Shown here in pieces: positions 41,853-50,642 of a stretch of DNA of 64,000 nt. Positions within the stretch are counted from its first letter, which is position 1; each line of letters starts with the position of its first letter. This DNA is from Pseudomonas sp. AN-1. GTDB taxonomy: Bacteria > Pseudomonadota > Gammaproteobacteria > Pseudomonadales > Pseudomonadaceae. The notes under the pieces are model-generated. The model was not told the DNA's origin. It made no database searches and saw only the letters and a list, made by a program, of their open reading frames with translations. A program made the position numbers and the translations under genes. The DNA is taken from contig NZ_CP139195.1 in NCBI RefSeq assembly GCF_034057115.1, positions 3,968,001-4,032,000 of the forward strand, in the 5' to 3' direction.

Positions 41853-43712
41853 ATGCCGCGCCGCCTGTTCCCGCTGTTGCTGTCCGTCGCCTGCGCCGCC
41901 GCCGCGCAGGCCGCCCCGCAGATCGATTCCGTCCGCCTCGCGGCCCTGGCCGGCGATCCCTACTGGCTCGCCCTCGGCCACTACGAGAGCGGCAAGCTCG
42001 GCGGCTGGCGCAGCTACGTCGACGACGACGAATTCTTTCTCGCCGCCTCGGGGGCCACCGAGCCGGCCGCCGAACTGGGCGCCACGCTGGAGGCGCTGTA
42101 TCGCGATCCGGCGCTGGGCGACCGCCATCCGCAATGCGTCTACCCGGCGCGCACCCGCTGGCTGCGCGAGCGGCTGGCGCTCACCGACCTGCCGGTGGTG
42201 GATTGCCCGGAGTATCGCGCCTGGTACGCCGACATCGACCCGCATTCCAGCGTGCTGGTGTTTCCGGCCGCCTATCTGAACAGCCCGTCGTCGATGTTCG
42301 GCCATACCCTGTTGCGCATCGACCCGCCCGGCAGCGAGGCCAACGGCACTGCGCTGCTCAGCTACGCGCTGAACTTCGGCGCCACCATCGAGGGCATGGA
42401 CAACAGCATCCTGTACGCCTGGAAGGGCCTGATGGGCGGTTACCCGGGACTGTTCGCCCTGCTGCCCTATCGCGAGAAGATCGGCGAATACAGCCGCCTG
42501 GAAAACCGCGACCTGTGGGAGTACCGCCTCAACCTGACGCCCGAGGAGACCGGGCGCATGCTCGAGCACGTCTGGGAACTCAGGCAGATCCAGTTCGACT
42601 ACTTCTTCTTCGACGAGAACTGCTCCTACCGCCTGCTCGAGCTGCTGGAGATCGCCCGCCCGGGGCTGCGCCTGACCGCCCAGTTCCCGCTCACCGCGAT
42701 CCCCGCCGACACCGTGCGCGCGGTCAAGCGCGCCGAGCTGGTCGAGCGCATCGACTACCGCCCCTCCCGCGAGCGCGAGCTGCTGGCCCGCGCCACGCCG
42801 CTGGCGCCGGCCGAGCAGCTGTGGGTGCAGCAGCTGGCGGCGGACAGCGGGCAACTGCAGGCGGCCGACTACCAGGCCCTGCCGGAAGAGCGCCGCGCGC
42901 TGATCCAGGACGGCGCCTACCGCCTGGTGCGCTACCAGGTGGCCGGAGCCGAACGCGATCCGGACAGCGCCGCGCGCAGCTACCGCCTGCTGCAGGCGAT
43001 CAACCACAATCCACCGCCGCGCCTGGACATCGCGCGGCCCGGCCTGCCCGAGGACGGCCACGACTCGCGCACCCTGCAGTTCGCCGTCGGCAGCCGCGAC
43101 GAGCGCGCCTACGCCGAATACGGCCTGCGCATGGCCTACCACGACCTCAACGACAACCTGTACGGCTTTCCGCTCGGTGCGCAGATCGAGATCGCCCAGC
43201 TCAAGCTGCGCCAGTACGAGGGCAACCACTGGCAGCTGCAGCAGCTCGACCTTGCCGGCATCCGTTCCCTGACCCCGCGCACCCAGTTGCTCCAGCCGTG
43301 GTCCTGGCAGATCGCCGGCGGCCTGGAGCGGGTACCCGGCGTGGACGACGACCAGCGCCTGGTCGGCCACCTCAGTGGCGGCGGCGGCTTCACCTGGCAA
43401 CTGGGCGACGGGCTGCTGGCCTTCGCCCTGGCCACGGCGCGCGTCGAGCACAATCGCGACTTCGCCGCCTGGCTCAGCCCGGCCGCCGGCTTCGACGGCG
43501 GCCTGCTGTGGCGCAATCGCGCCGGCAACCTGCTGCTCGAAGCGCGCGGCGACTATTTCCACAACGGCGAGGTGCGCCGCAGACTGGCGCTCGAGCAGCA
43601 GATCGAGCTCGGCCACAACCTCGGCCTGCGCCTGTCCGCCGAGCGCCAGTTCGGCCAGCGCGCCGCGCCGCAGAGCGAGGTCCAGGTACAGCTGCGCTGG
43701 TACTACTACTGA
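41853..43712 (+). CDS. DUF4105-family exported protein
   Basis: A 619-residue protein with signal peptide (LFPLLLSVACAAAAQA). A DUF4105 region in the first half carries SSMFGHTLLRID and FFDENCSYRLLELLE, conserved His and Cys motifs that suggest a papain-like or amidase-like fold, though activity is unproven. The second half is rich in alternating polar/aromatic strands and ends QVQLRWYYY, like an outer-membrane barrel. Paired with the DUF3015 gene upstream. Likely an envelope protein; function unknown. Confidence 0.85.
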   Translation: MPRRLFPLLLSVACAAAAQAAPQIDSVRLAALAGDPYWLALGHYESGKLGGWRSYVDDDEFFLAASGATEPAAELGATLEALYRDPALGDRHPQCVYPARTRWLRERLALTDLPVVDCPEYRAWYADIDPHSSVLVFPAAYLNSPSSMFGHTLLRIDPPGSEANGTALLSYALNFGATIEGMDNSILYAWKGLMGGYPGLFALLPYREKIGEYSRLENRDLWEYRLNLTPEETGRMLEHVWELRQIQFDYFFFDENCSYRLLELLEIARPGLRLTAQFPLTAIPADTVRAVKRAELVERIDYRPSRERELLARATPLAPAEQLWVQQLAADSGQLQAADYQALPEERRALIQDGAYRLVRYQVAGAERDPDSAARSYRLLQAINHNPPPRLDIARPGLPEDGHDSRTLQFAVGSRDERAYAEYGLRMAYHDLNDNLYGFPLGAQIEIAQLKLRQYEGNHWQLQQLDLAGIRSLTPRTQLLQPWSWQIAGGLERVPGVDDDQRLVGHLSGGGGFTWQLGDGLLAFALATARVEHNRDFAAWLSPAAGFDGGLLWRNRAGNLLLEARGDYFHNGEVRRRLALEQQIELGHNLGLRLSAERQFGQRAAPQSEVQVQLRWYYY

Positions 43713-43881
43713 CGGCCAGGCAGGCGCATGCAGCCCATTGCCCGCGCCAACAGCGGACTGACCGGGCCCGCAAGGCACTCATGCGAGGCTCCGGCAGCGG
43801 CGGCCCGCCCCGCGACGGGGCCGGGCCGTTGTGCGCTACCATAGGCGGATCGCGCAGACCCCCTTTCGGAGCTCCCGCCCC

Positions 43882-44523
43882 ATGACCGTCCAGCCCGCCC
43901 TGATCCGCGAAACCTTCCCCGTCGGCCCCCTGCAGTGCAACTGCACCATCATCGGCGATCCGCTGACGAAGAAGGCCATCGTCGTCGATCCGGGCGGCGA
44001 TCCCGAGCTGATCATGGCGCGTCTGGACAAGCACGGTCTCAAGCTGGTCAGCATCGTGCACACCCATGCCCACCTCGATCACTTCCTCGCTGCCGGGCAG
44101 ATGAAGGAGCGCACCGGCGCCACCCTGCACCTGCATGAGGACGACCGTTTCCTGTGGGACAGCCTGGAGCTGCAGTGCCGCATGTTCGGCGTGCCCTACA
44201 CCCCGGTGCCGGCGCCGGACCAGTACCTGCAGGACGACGAGGAGCTGGCCTGCGGCTGCGGCGTGGCGCTGCACACCCCGGGGCACACGCCGGGCTCGAT
44301 GAGCTTCTGGTTCGAGGACGCCAAGCTGCTGATCGCCGGCGACACCCTGTTCCGCCGCGGCATCGGCCGCACCGACCTGTGGGGCGGCGACTACGCCACC
44401 ATCGAGCGCTCGATCCGCCAGCGCCTGTACACCCTCGACGAGGAGGCGACCGTGATCACGGGCCATGGCCCGCAGACTACGCTGGGTGAGGAAATGCGCG
44501 AGAATCCGTTCATCCGCGCCTGA
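43882..44523 (+). CDS. Glyoxalase II-like metallo-beta-lactamase-fold hydrolase
   Basis: A 213-residue cytoplasmic hydrolase. The zinc motif HTHAHLDH lies near residue 60, followed by HTPGHTPGS, AGDTLF and TGHGPQT, completing the two-metal site of the glyoxalase II/YcbL-type group. ATG 43882 (MTVQPALIRETFPVGPLQCNC) is the likely start; an upstream GTG at 43831 is unsupported. Probable role is thioester hydrolysis; substrate not known. Confidence 0.9.
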   Translation: MTVQPALIRETFPVGPLQCNCTIIGDPLTKKAIVVDPGGDPELIMARLDKHGLKLVSIVHTHAHLDHFLAAGQMKERTGATLHLHEDDRFLWDSLELQCRMFGVPYTPVPAPDQYLQDDEELACGCGVALHTPGHTPGSMSFWFEDAKLLIAGDTLFRRGIGRTDLWGGDYATIERSIRQRLYTLDEEATVITGHGPQTTLGEEMRENPFIRA

Positions 44524-44618
44524 GGATGCCGGTCGTCGGGAATTTATCGCCGGCGCCGGCCTCTAAGGGTCATCTGCCCGCCGCTGGCGGGCCCGAGTCA
44601 TCGTAAGGAGAGCCATCC

Positions 44619-45314
44619 ATGAAACTGTCGAGTCGTCTGATCCTGTCCGCTGCCGCCCTGGCCGTGCTGAGCGGTTGTGCGCAGAACCCCTACCAGCAGC
44701 AGCCGGCTGGCGCGGACACCGGCATGAGCAAGACCGCCAAGTACGGTGGCCTGGGTGCCCTGGCCGGCGCCGCCGCCGGTGCACTGATCAGCCACGACGA
44801 CCGTGGCAAGGGCGCGCTGATCGGCGCCGCCGTCGGTGGCGCCAGCGGTGCGGGCTACGGCTACTATGCTGACAAGCAGGAAGCCCAGCTGCGCCAGCAG
44901 ATGCAGGGCACTGGCGTCGAAGTGCAGCGCCAGGGCGACAACATCCAGCTGATCATGCCGGGCAACATCACCTTCGCCACCGATTCGGCGGACATCTCCA
45001 GCGGCTTCTACTCCCCGCTGAACAACCTGGCCAGCTCGTTCAAGCAGTTCAACCAGAACAGCATCGAGATCGTCGGCCACACCGACAGCACCGGCGGCTA
45101 CCAGTACAACATGGGCCTGTCGCAGCGCCGCGCGCAGAGCGTGGCCAACTACCTGATCTCCCAGGGCGTCGATCCGAGCCGGGTGACCACCCGCGGCGCC
45201 GGCCCGGACCAGCCGGTGGCCAGCAACGCCAGCGAGTCCGGTCGCCAGCAGAACCGCCGCGTCGAGGTGAACCTGCGCCCGCTGCCGGGCGCCCAGGGCG
45301 GCTACCAGCAGTAA
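44619..45314 (+). CDS. OmpA-domain lipoprotein with glycine zipper (YiaD-like)
   Basis: A 231-residue outer-membrane lipoprotein. The signal peptide ends ALAVLSGC (Cys20). A glycine zipper (about 43-80: GGLGALAGAAAGALISHDD, GALIGAAVGGASGAGYGYYAD) precedes an OmpA peptidoglycan-binding domain (ITFATDSADIS, IVGHTDSTG, LSQRRAQSVANYLISQGV, NRRVEV). It likely links outer membrane to cell wall. ATG follows TAAGGAG. It is followed by an intrinsic terminator, so it is probably a single gene. Confidence 0.93.
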   Translation: MKLSSRLILSAAALAVLSGCAQNPYQQQPAGADTGMSKTAKYGGLGALAGAAAGALISHDDRGKGALIGAAVGGASGAGYGYYADKQEAQLRQQMQGTGVEVQRQGDNIQLIMPGNITFATDSADISSGFYSPLNNLASSFKQFNQNSIEIVGHTDSTGGYQYNMGLSQRRAQSVANYLISQGVDPSRVTTRGAGPDQPVASNASESGRQQNRRVEVNLRPLPGAQGGYQQ

Positions 45315-45351
45315 GTCTGCGCACCGGCCCCGCGCCGGCGCGCGGGCGGAG

Positions 45352-45379
45352 AGGCGCTGCAGCGATGCAGCGCCTTTTT
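45352..45379 (+). terminator. Intrinsic terminator after the OmpA-domain gene
   Basis: AGGCGCTGCA and TGCAGCGCCT pair around GCGA, followed by TTTTC. It lies 38 bases past the stop and before pqqF, supporting the ATG at 45485 as the pqqF start rather than the in-frame ATG inside the hairpin. Confidence 0.9.
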
Positions 45380-45484
45380 CGTGTCCGCTACTTTGGTCGC
45401 AAGGGCCTGCGACTTGCGCAGGGTTGTCGGCCGGCTGGCGCGGGGCGATGCTGCAAGCCATCCCCGCCGGACAGGCCAAGGCCC

Positions 45485-47977
45485 ATGGACTGCGAATACC
45501 CCCGACTGCCGCGGCGCACCCTGCGGCTGGACAACGGCGTGACGGTCGCCCTCTACCACGAGCCGCAGGCCCGTCGCGTGGCGCTGGCGGCCAGCGTGGC
45601 GGCCGGCAGCTGCCACGAGCCGCCGGACTGGCCGGGGCTGGCGCACTTCCTCGAACATGCGCTGTTCCTCGGCAGCGCTGGCCACCCCGCGGTCGGCGCC
45701 TTCGCCGACTACGTGCACGGCCACGGCGGCCGCTACAACGCACGCACCCTGGGACTGCAGACCCTCTACTACCTGGAACTGCCGGCGCACCAGCTGGCGC
45801 CGGGGCTGGGCCGGCTGGCCGACCTGCTGGCCAGGCCGCTGCTGGACGCCGAGCGCCTGCGCGCCGAGCGCGAGGTGCTGGAGGCCGAATACCGGGCGCG
45901 CTGCGCCGACCCCGACAGCCAGCTGCACGGCGCCCTGGCCGCGCTGCTGGAACCCGCGCATCCGCTGGCGCGCTTCCAGGCCGGCAACCGCGACAGCCTG
46001 GACACCGACGATCCCCGCTTCCTCGCCGCGCTGCGCACCTGGCATGCCCGCCACTACCGCGGTCGCGGACTGCGCCTGCTGCTCGGCGGGCCGCAGCCGC
46101 TCGACGAGCTGGAGCGCCTGGCCCGCGAGCTGCTCGCCGCGCTGCCGGACGGGGAGCCGGCGCGGGAGGAGCCCTGGCCGCCGCTGTGGCCGGCCGGGCA
46201 GGGGGCGCTCGAACTGCTGCTGGAACAGCCGCAGGCGCTGCGGCGGCTGAGTCTGTGGCTGCCGCTGGCGCTGGACGCGCAGCGGCAGGATGGCCTGCTC
46301 GCCCTGCTGCGCGAGGCCGCCGGGCAGCCGGCGGCCGGCGGCCTGCTGGCCGAGCTGCGCGCGCGCGGCTGGGCGCAGCAGGTGGGCATCGACTGGCGGG
46401 ACGGCGGCGCCGGCACGGGCCTGCTGGGCCTGCGCCTCGCGCTGGCGGACGGCGGCGAGGGCCGCGAGGCGCAGATCGCCGCGCTGTGCAGCGACTGGCT
46501 GCAGCGCCTCGCCGCTGCGCCGGCGCTGGCGCCGGACGCGCACGAGTGGGCGGCGCTGTGCTGCGAGCAGGCCTGGCAGGAGTTCGAGCTGGCGCCCATG
46601 GAGCGCGCCGCGCTGTGGCTGGAGCGCTGGCCGCGCCAGGGAGGCGGCGACTGGCAGCCGTGGTCCGCGCCGGGCACGCCCGCCGGGCTGCTGGCCGGGC
46701 TGGCGGCGGACCCGCAGCGGCTGATCCTGCAGGTCGCCCGCGCGCGCCTGGACGGCGGCGAGCCGACGCCCTGGTTTCCGGTGCGTCGCCGCGTGCGCCG
46801 GCTGGGCGGCCTGCCGGCCGTGGCGGCGCCGCGCTGGCAGGCGCCGCCGGCCAATCCCTTCCTCGCCCGTGGCGCCGCGGCGGCAGCGGCCGATGCCGAC
46901 CCGGCGCTGCTGCGCCCCGGCCATGCCGCGCTGCTGCTGGCCTGGCGGCCGGGCGACGGCGGCGACCACCGGCTGACTGCCGAACTGGCCGAGGCGGCGC
47001 TGACCGCCTGCTGGGAGCAGGCGCTGCACGGCGCCGCCCGGCTCGGTCACGACTGGCAGGCGCTGCCGCGCCCGGGCTGGCTGCGGCTGTGCCTGAGCGG
47101 GCCGGCCAGCGGCCTGCCGGCGCTGCTCGAGCGCCTGCTGGCGGAACTGGCGGCGGGCGATCCGGCGCAGTGGCGGGCCGTCCTGCAGCGCCGCCGCGCC
47201 GAGGCGCAACGGCAACTGCTGCTGCGCCGCCTGCTGGCCCATCCGGCGGCACAGGGGCGCCTGGCGGAGCACGAGCTGGCGCCGCCGGCGCTCGACGGGC
47301 GGGACGATGGCGAACTGCGCCGCCGGCTGGCCGCCTTCCTCGCCGCCGGCGTGCGCCATGCCCGCGCGTTCGGCGGAGTGCCGCTGCCGGCGGACTTCGC
47401 GCCGGCCGCGGCGCAGCCCGTCGCCGCGCCGCGCTGGCTGGGTGGCGAACACCTGCAGCGCCTGGCGCTGGACGAGGGCGAGCACGCCGTGCTGCTGCGC
47501 CTGCTGGCGCCGCCCGGCGACGCCGAGCGGGAGGCGGCCTGGCGGCTGCTGGCGGTGCTGCGCCAGAGCGCCTTCTACCAGGCGCTGCGCGTCGAGCAGG
47601 GGCTGGGCTACGCGCTGTTCAGCCGTTTCCTGGCCGGGGAGGAGGGCGCCGAGCTGCAGTTCGGCGTGCAATCGCCGCATGCCGATGGCGCGCGCCTGCA
47701 GCAGGCGATCCGTGATTTCCTCGCCGGCAGCGCCGCCGCCCTGGCCGGGCTGGACGCGGCGCGCCTGGAGCCGGCCCGTGGCGCGGCCCTCGACGCCCTG
47801 CACGGCGGTAGCCGCCGCGCGCGCCTGCTGCAGGCCTGCGGCGACTGGCTGGGCGGGCGCGACACCGCGCACGTGCAGGCGGTCGACGCGGCGCTGCAGC
47901 GGCTCGCGCCGGCCGACCTGCAGCGCGCCGCCGCCGAGCTGGCGGCGGCGGAGTGGCGCTGGCTGCTCAGCCGCTGA
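45485..47977 (+). CDS. pqqF: Pyrroloquinoline quinone biosynthesis peptidase PqqF
   Basis: M16-family zinc protease that trims the PqqA precursor peptide during PQQ synthesis. The 830-residue protein has the inverted zinc motif HFLEH (54-58) in GLAHFLEHALFLGSAGHP, with the distal Glu in AEREVLEAEY. An inactive second M16-like half follows, ending with QALRVEQGLGYALFSRF. It is very rich in Ala/Leu/Arg (high GC). It is convergent with the AEC gene and overlaps it by 11 bases. The other pqq genes are not in the window, so pqqF stands apart from the pqqABCDE cluster. Confidence 0.92.
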   Translation: MDCEYPRLPRRTLRLDNGVTVALYHEPQARRVALAASVAAGSCHEPPDWPGLAHFLEHALFLGSAGHPAVGAFADYVHGHGGRYNARTLGLQTLYYLELPAHQLAPGLGRLADLLARPLLDAERLRAEREVLEAEYRARCADPDSQLHGALAALLEPAHPLARFQAGNRDSLDTDDPRFLAALRTWHARHYRGRGLRLLLGGPQPLDELERLARELLAALPDGEPAREEPWPPLWPAGQGALELLLEQPQALRRLSLWLPLALDAQRQDGLLALLREAAGQPAAGGLLAELRARGWAQQVGIDWRDGGAGTGLLGLRLALADGGEGREAQIAALCSDWLQRLAAAPALAPDAHEWAALCCEQAWQEFELAPMERAALWLERWPRQGGGDWQPWSAPGTPAGLLAGLAADPQRLILQVARARLDGGEPTPWFPVRRRVRRLGGLPAVAAPRWQAPPANPFLARGAAAAAADADPALLRPGHAALLLAWRPGDGGDHRLTAELAEAALTACWEQALHGAARLGHDWQALPRPGWLRLCLSGPASGLPALLERLLAELAAGDPAQWRAVLQRRRAEAQRQLLLRRLLAHPAAQGRLAEHELAPPALDGRDDGELRRRLAAFLAAGVRHARAFGGVPLPADFAPAAAQPVAAPRWLGGEHLQRLALDEGEHAVLLRLLAPPGDAEREAAWRLLAVLRQSAFYQALRVEQGLGYALFSRFLAGEEGAELQFGVQSPHADGARLQQAIRDFLAGSAAALAGLDAARLEPARGAALDALHGGSRRARLLQACGDWLGGRDTAHVQAVDAALQRLAPADLQRAAAELAAAEWRWLLSR

Positions 47978-48914
47978 CGAACAGCTGCGGCAGCACGCCG
48001 AGCAGCAGGCTCATGCTGAAGAACGACAGCAGCGTGGTGAGCACCAGCGCCGCGGCGCAGCGCTCGCCCAGGCCGTACTGCTGGGCCAGCAGCGGGTAGA
48101 CGGTGAACATCGGCGCGCTGGCGAACAGCAGGGCGGCGATCTTCAGTTCCGGCGCCACGCCGGGCACCAGGGCGAAGGCGACGTAGACCGCCAGCGGGTG
48201 CAGCACCAGTTTGCCCAGCGCCATCTGGCCGGCGTCCGCCAGCATGCCGGCGGGCCTGAGTCCGCACAGCGTGCCGCCGATGACGAACAGCGCCGCCGGC
48301 GCCGAGGCCTGGGCGAGCATCTCGACGGGGCGCAGCAGCATCGGCGGCAGGCGCAGCTCCAGCAGCGACAGGCCGAGGCCGACGAGGATGCCGATCAGCA
48401 CCGGGTTCCTCGCCAGGCGGCGGGCGATCTCCAGCGCCACCCGGCGCGCCCCGCCGCCGTTCGGCCGGCCGGCCTCGGCCAGGGTCAGCGCCAGCGGCAC
48501 CATCAGCAGGCTCTCCACCAGCATGCACAGCGCCATCGGCAGCGCCGCCAGCGGGCCGACCACCATCACCACCACCGGATAGCCGATGAAGCCGCTGTTC
48601 GAGGCCGACATGCCGAGGCCGCTCATCGCCGCGCCGGCCAGGCCCTCCCGGCGGCCCCAGCGCGCCAGCGCGAAGCCCGCGGCGAAGGCCGCCAGCGAGG
48701 CCAGGCCGTAGGCCAGCAGGTAGCCGGCGTTGAGGATTTCCTCCACCGGCCGGGTGGCCAGCGAATGGATCAGCAGGGCGGGCAGGGCGAAGTGGATGAC
48801 GAAGCTGCCGATGCCGCGGATCTGCTCGCTGCCCAGCAGGCCGCCGCGCACGGACAGGTAGCCGAGGCCGATGAGCAGGAAGATGGGGGCGGTGATGGTG
48901 AGGATGTCGAACAC
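47967..48914 (-). CDS. AEC-family (auxin efflux carrier-like) transporter
   Basis: A 315-residue inner-membrane transporter with about ten helices in two similar halves, beginning MFDILTITAPIFLLIGLGYL. The family signature is visible (FVIHFALPALLIHSLA; ALPMALCMLVESLLMVPLALT). Family members move small organic anions such as malate or malonate; the substrate here is unknown. The 3' end overlaps pqqF by 11 bases on the opposite strand. Confidence 0.88.
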   Translation of the reverse strand: MFDILTITAPIFLLIGLGYLSVRGGLLGSEQIRGIGSFVIHFALPALLIHSLATRPVEEILNAGYLLAYGLASLAAFAAGFALARWGRREGLAGAAMSGLGMSASNSGFIGYPVVVMVVGPLAALPMALCMLVESLLMVPLALTLAEAGRPNGGGARRVALEIARRLARNPVLIGILVGLGLSLLELRLPPMLLRPVEMLAQASAPAALFVIGGTLCGLRPAGMLADAGQMALGKLVLHPLAVYVAFALVPGVAPELKIAALLFASAPMFTVYPLLAQQYGLGERCAAALVLTTLLSFFSMSLLLGVLPQLFVSG

Positions 48915-49241
48915 AGCGGGCGTCTCTGGCGGCTGGAAGGGCCGCGGCAGAGCGGCCGGGACATTATCCGCAGGGCGCCGCGGCGCAGGGAAGCCCGACG
49001 GGCGATCAGCGCACGAAATGTTTCTAGAGAGCGCCCGCTTACTCCGAAAGCATCATGTGGCGTGCGGGAGTAGCACGACCTTCGCCCGACAGGGATGAGC
49101 GGCTTTCGGCGCGCGCCGTAGCGGCCTGCCAAAGCATGAGGTCTTCGCTGCCTGCGCAGAATACGGGGCGTCGCGGGTCGCTCCGGATAATCCGCTCGAC
49201 TGTTGGATCAGGCAGTCGTCCTGACGCAAGCGGAGACAATG
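48915..49241. other. 327-base intergenic region, porin promoter region
   Basis: No coding frame looks real here; it lies between the divergent AEC and porin genes. I see no convincing -35/-10 pair. AGTAGCA (49074-49080) resembles part of the possible ErbR box upstream of nosP. GGATAAT (49185) is a possible -10 for the porin. Confidence 0.4.
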
Positions 49242-50411
49242 ATGAACAAGAACAAAGCCTGCTACTCCCTCCTGGCGGCTGCCACCGCCCTGGCAATCAG
49301 CCTGCCGGCCTCGGCCGAGATCGTGCTGTACGACAAGAACGACACCACCTTCTCCACCGACGGCTACTTCAACGCCTTCTACGTCAACAGCGACGTGGAC
49401 CGTGACGACAGCCTGAACCTCGACCGCAAGCAGTCGCGCGTGAAGATGGGCTTCCTGCCGAACTACATCGGCTTCAACTTCGGCAAGCAGGTCGACGGCC
49501 TCAAGCTCGGCGGCCGCTCCTCGTTCTGGGTGACCATCAACGACAGCGAACAGAACGGCACCGGCACCGCCATCGACGTGCGTCAGTTCTACGCCACCGC
49601 CTCCAGCCCGGAGTGGGGCGAGGTGCTGTTCGGCAAGGACTTCGGCCTGTTCGCCCGCTCCAACATCCTGCTCGACGAGCTGCTCGCCGGCTACGGCCAG
49701 GTCAGCGACACCCTGGGCCTGGTCGACGGCGGCGGCGTGTCCTTCGGCAACATCGGCAGCGGCTACCCGTATCCGTTCCCGACCTCGCAGATCACCTACC
49801 GTTCGCCGCTGATGAGCGGCCTGCGCATCGCCGCCGGCATCATGGACCCGGTCGACACCAACGACAGCAGCCCGACCGGCAAGGCCTACCAGGAAGCGCC
49901 GCGCTTCGAGACCGAGATCACCTACCAGTTCGAGGTCGGTGGCGCGCAGATCTACTCCTGGATCAACGGCATGCAGCAGACCTCGGAAAACACCGACAAC
50001 ACCGTCGCGGATGTCGACTCCACCGGCGTCGGCTACGGCGTGCAGGCCAAGATGGGCGGCCTGACCCTGAGCGCCTCGGGCTTCCAGGCCGAGGGCATCA
50101 ACCCGTTCTTCACCAACAACCTGACCGAGCCGACCCTGCGCGAAGTCGACAGCGACGGCTACCTGCTGCAGGGTTCCTACCGCTTCGGCAAGAACCGCGT
50201 GGCGCTGTCCTACGGCAAGACCAAGGACGACGGCAACGGCCTGGGCACCGCGGCCGACTACGAGACCCGCGGCGTCGCCTTCTTCCGCGACATCAACGAC
50301 AACCTCAAGCTGGTCGCCGAGGTCAACCAGTTCGAGATCGACGGCAAGAGCAACCCGGTCCTCGACGAGGATACCCGCACCTTCGCGGTGGGCGCGGTAC
50401 TGGCCTTCTGA
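49242..50411 (+). CDS. Outer-membrane porin
   Basis: A 389-residue general porin. Signal peptide MNKNKACYSLLAAATALAISLPASA, then a 16-strand-like barrel: EIVLYDKNDTTFSTDGYFNAFYVNS near the start, a long loop-3-like region, and a C-terminal strand TFAVGAVLAF ending in Phe, as Gram-negative porins do. A GGAG sits 6 bases before ATG 49242; the ATG three bases upstream is too close. It neighbours PQQ-linked genes, so it may admit alcohols or their acids, but that is inference. Confidence 0.88.
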   Translation: MNKNKACYSLLAAATALAISLPASAEIVLYDKNDTTFSTDGYFNAFYVNSDVDRDDSLNLDRKQSRVKMGFLPNYIGFNFGKQVDGLKLGGRSSFWVTINDSEQNGTGTAIDVRQFYATASSPEWGEVLFGKDFGLFARSNILLDELLAGYGQVSDTLGLVDGGGVSFGNIGSGYPYPFPTSQITYRSPLMSGLRIAAGIMDPVDTNDSSPTGKAYQEAPRFETEITYQFEVGGAQIYSWINGMQQTSENTDNTVADVDSTGVGYGVQAKMGGLTLSASGFQAEGINPFFTNNLTEPTLREVDSDGYLLQGSYRFGKNRVALSYGKTKDDGNGLGTAADYETRGVAFFRDINDNLKLVAEVNQFEIDGKSNPVLDEDTRTFAVGAVLAF

Positions 50412-50471
50412 GCCCGTGCGCGGGCGGGAGCGAGACTCCGCCCGCGCCACCCCGGACTCCATATCGACTGC

Positions 50472-50503
50472 CGAAGAGGAAAGCCGCGAGGCTTTCCTCT
50501 TCG
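50472..50503 (+). terminator. Terminator after the porin gene
   Basis: CGAAGAGGAAAGCC and GGCTTTCCTCTTCG form a perfect 14-bp stem around GCGA, followed by TGCTTGT. It lies 60 bases past the porin stop and separates it from nosP. Confidence 0.85.
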
Positions 50504-50564
50504 TGCTTGTGGGCAGCCCTGTCACGCACGGCGGCGGACCCGACCAAAGAGGGGGCGCGGCCAG

Positions 50565-50606
50565 TACCCAAGTAGCATTAGCCGCCCGCGCGCGCCTTTC
50601 TAGAAT
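50565..50606 (+). promoter_or_regulatory. nosP: nosP promoter with possible NarL/ErbR-type box
   Basis: A -10 box TAGAAT lies at 50601-50606. Just upstream, TACCCAAGTAGCATTAG (50565-50581) abuts the -35 position. A close copy, TACCAAAGTAGTAATCAG, is at 56516-56533 before the CxxxCW gene. TACC/TACT heptamers are typical of NarL/LuxR-type response regulators, and erbR is 5 kb away. The link to ErbR is inferred. Confidence 0.4.
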
Positions 50607-50642
50607 GACCCCGTCTGTCTGTTCTACCGTTCCGGAGGCGAC

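Noticed and set aside
45302-47872. 856-codon open frame antisense to pqqF
   Set aside because: Gln/Arg/Ala-rich shadow of a very GC-rich gene; pqqF has the zinc motif and the terminator spacing.
49203-49241. Upstream in-frame starts for the porin (TTG at 49203, ATG at 49239)
   Set aside because: They add residues before the signal peptide or sit too close to the GGAG; ATG 49242 has the right spacing.
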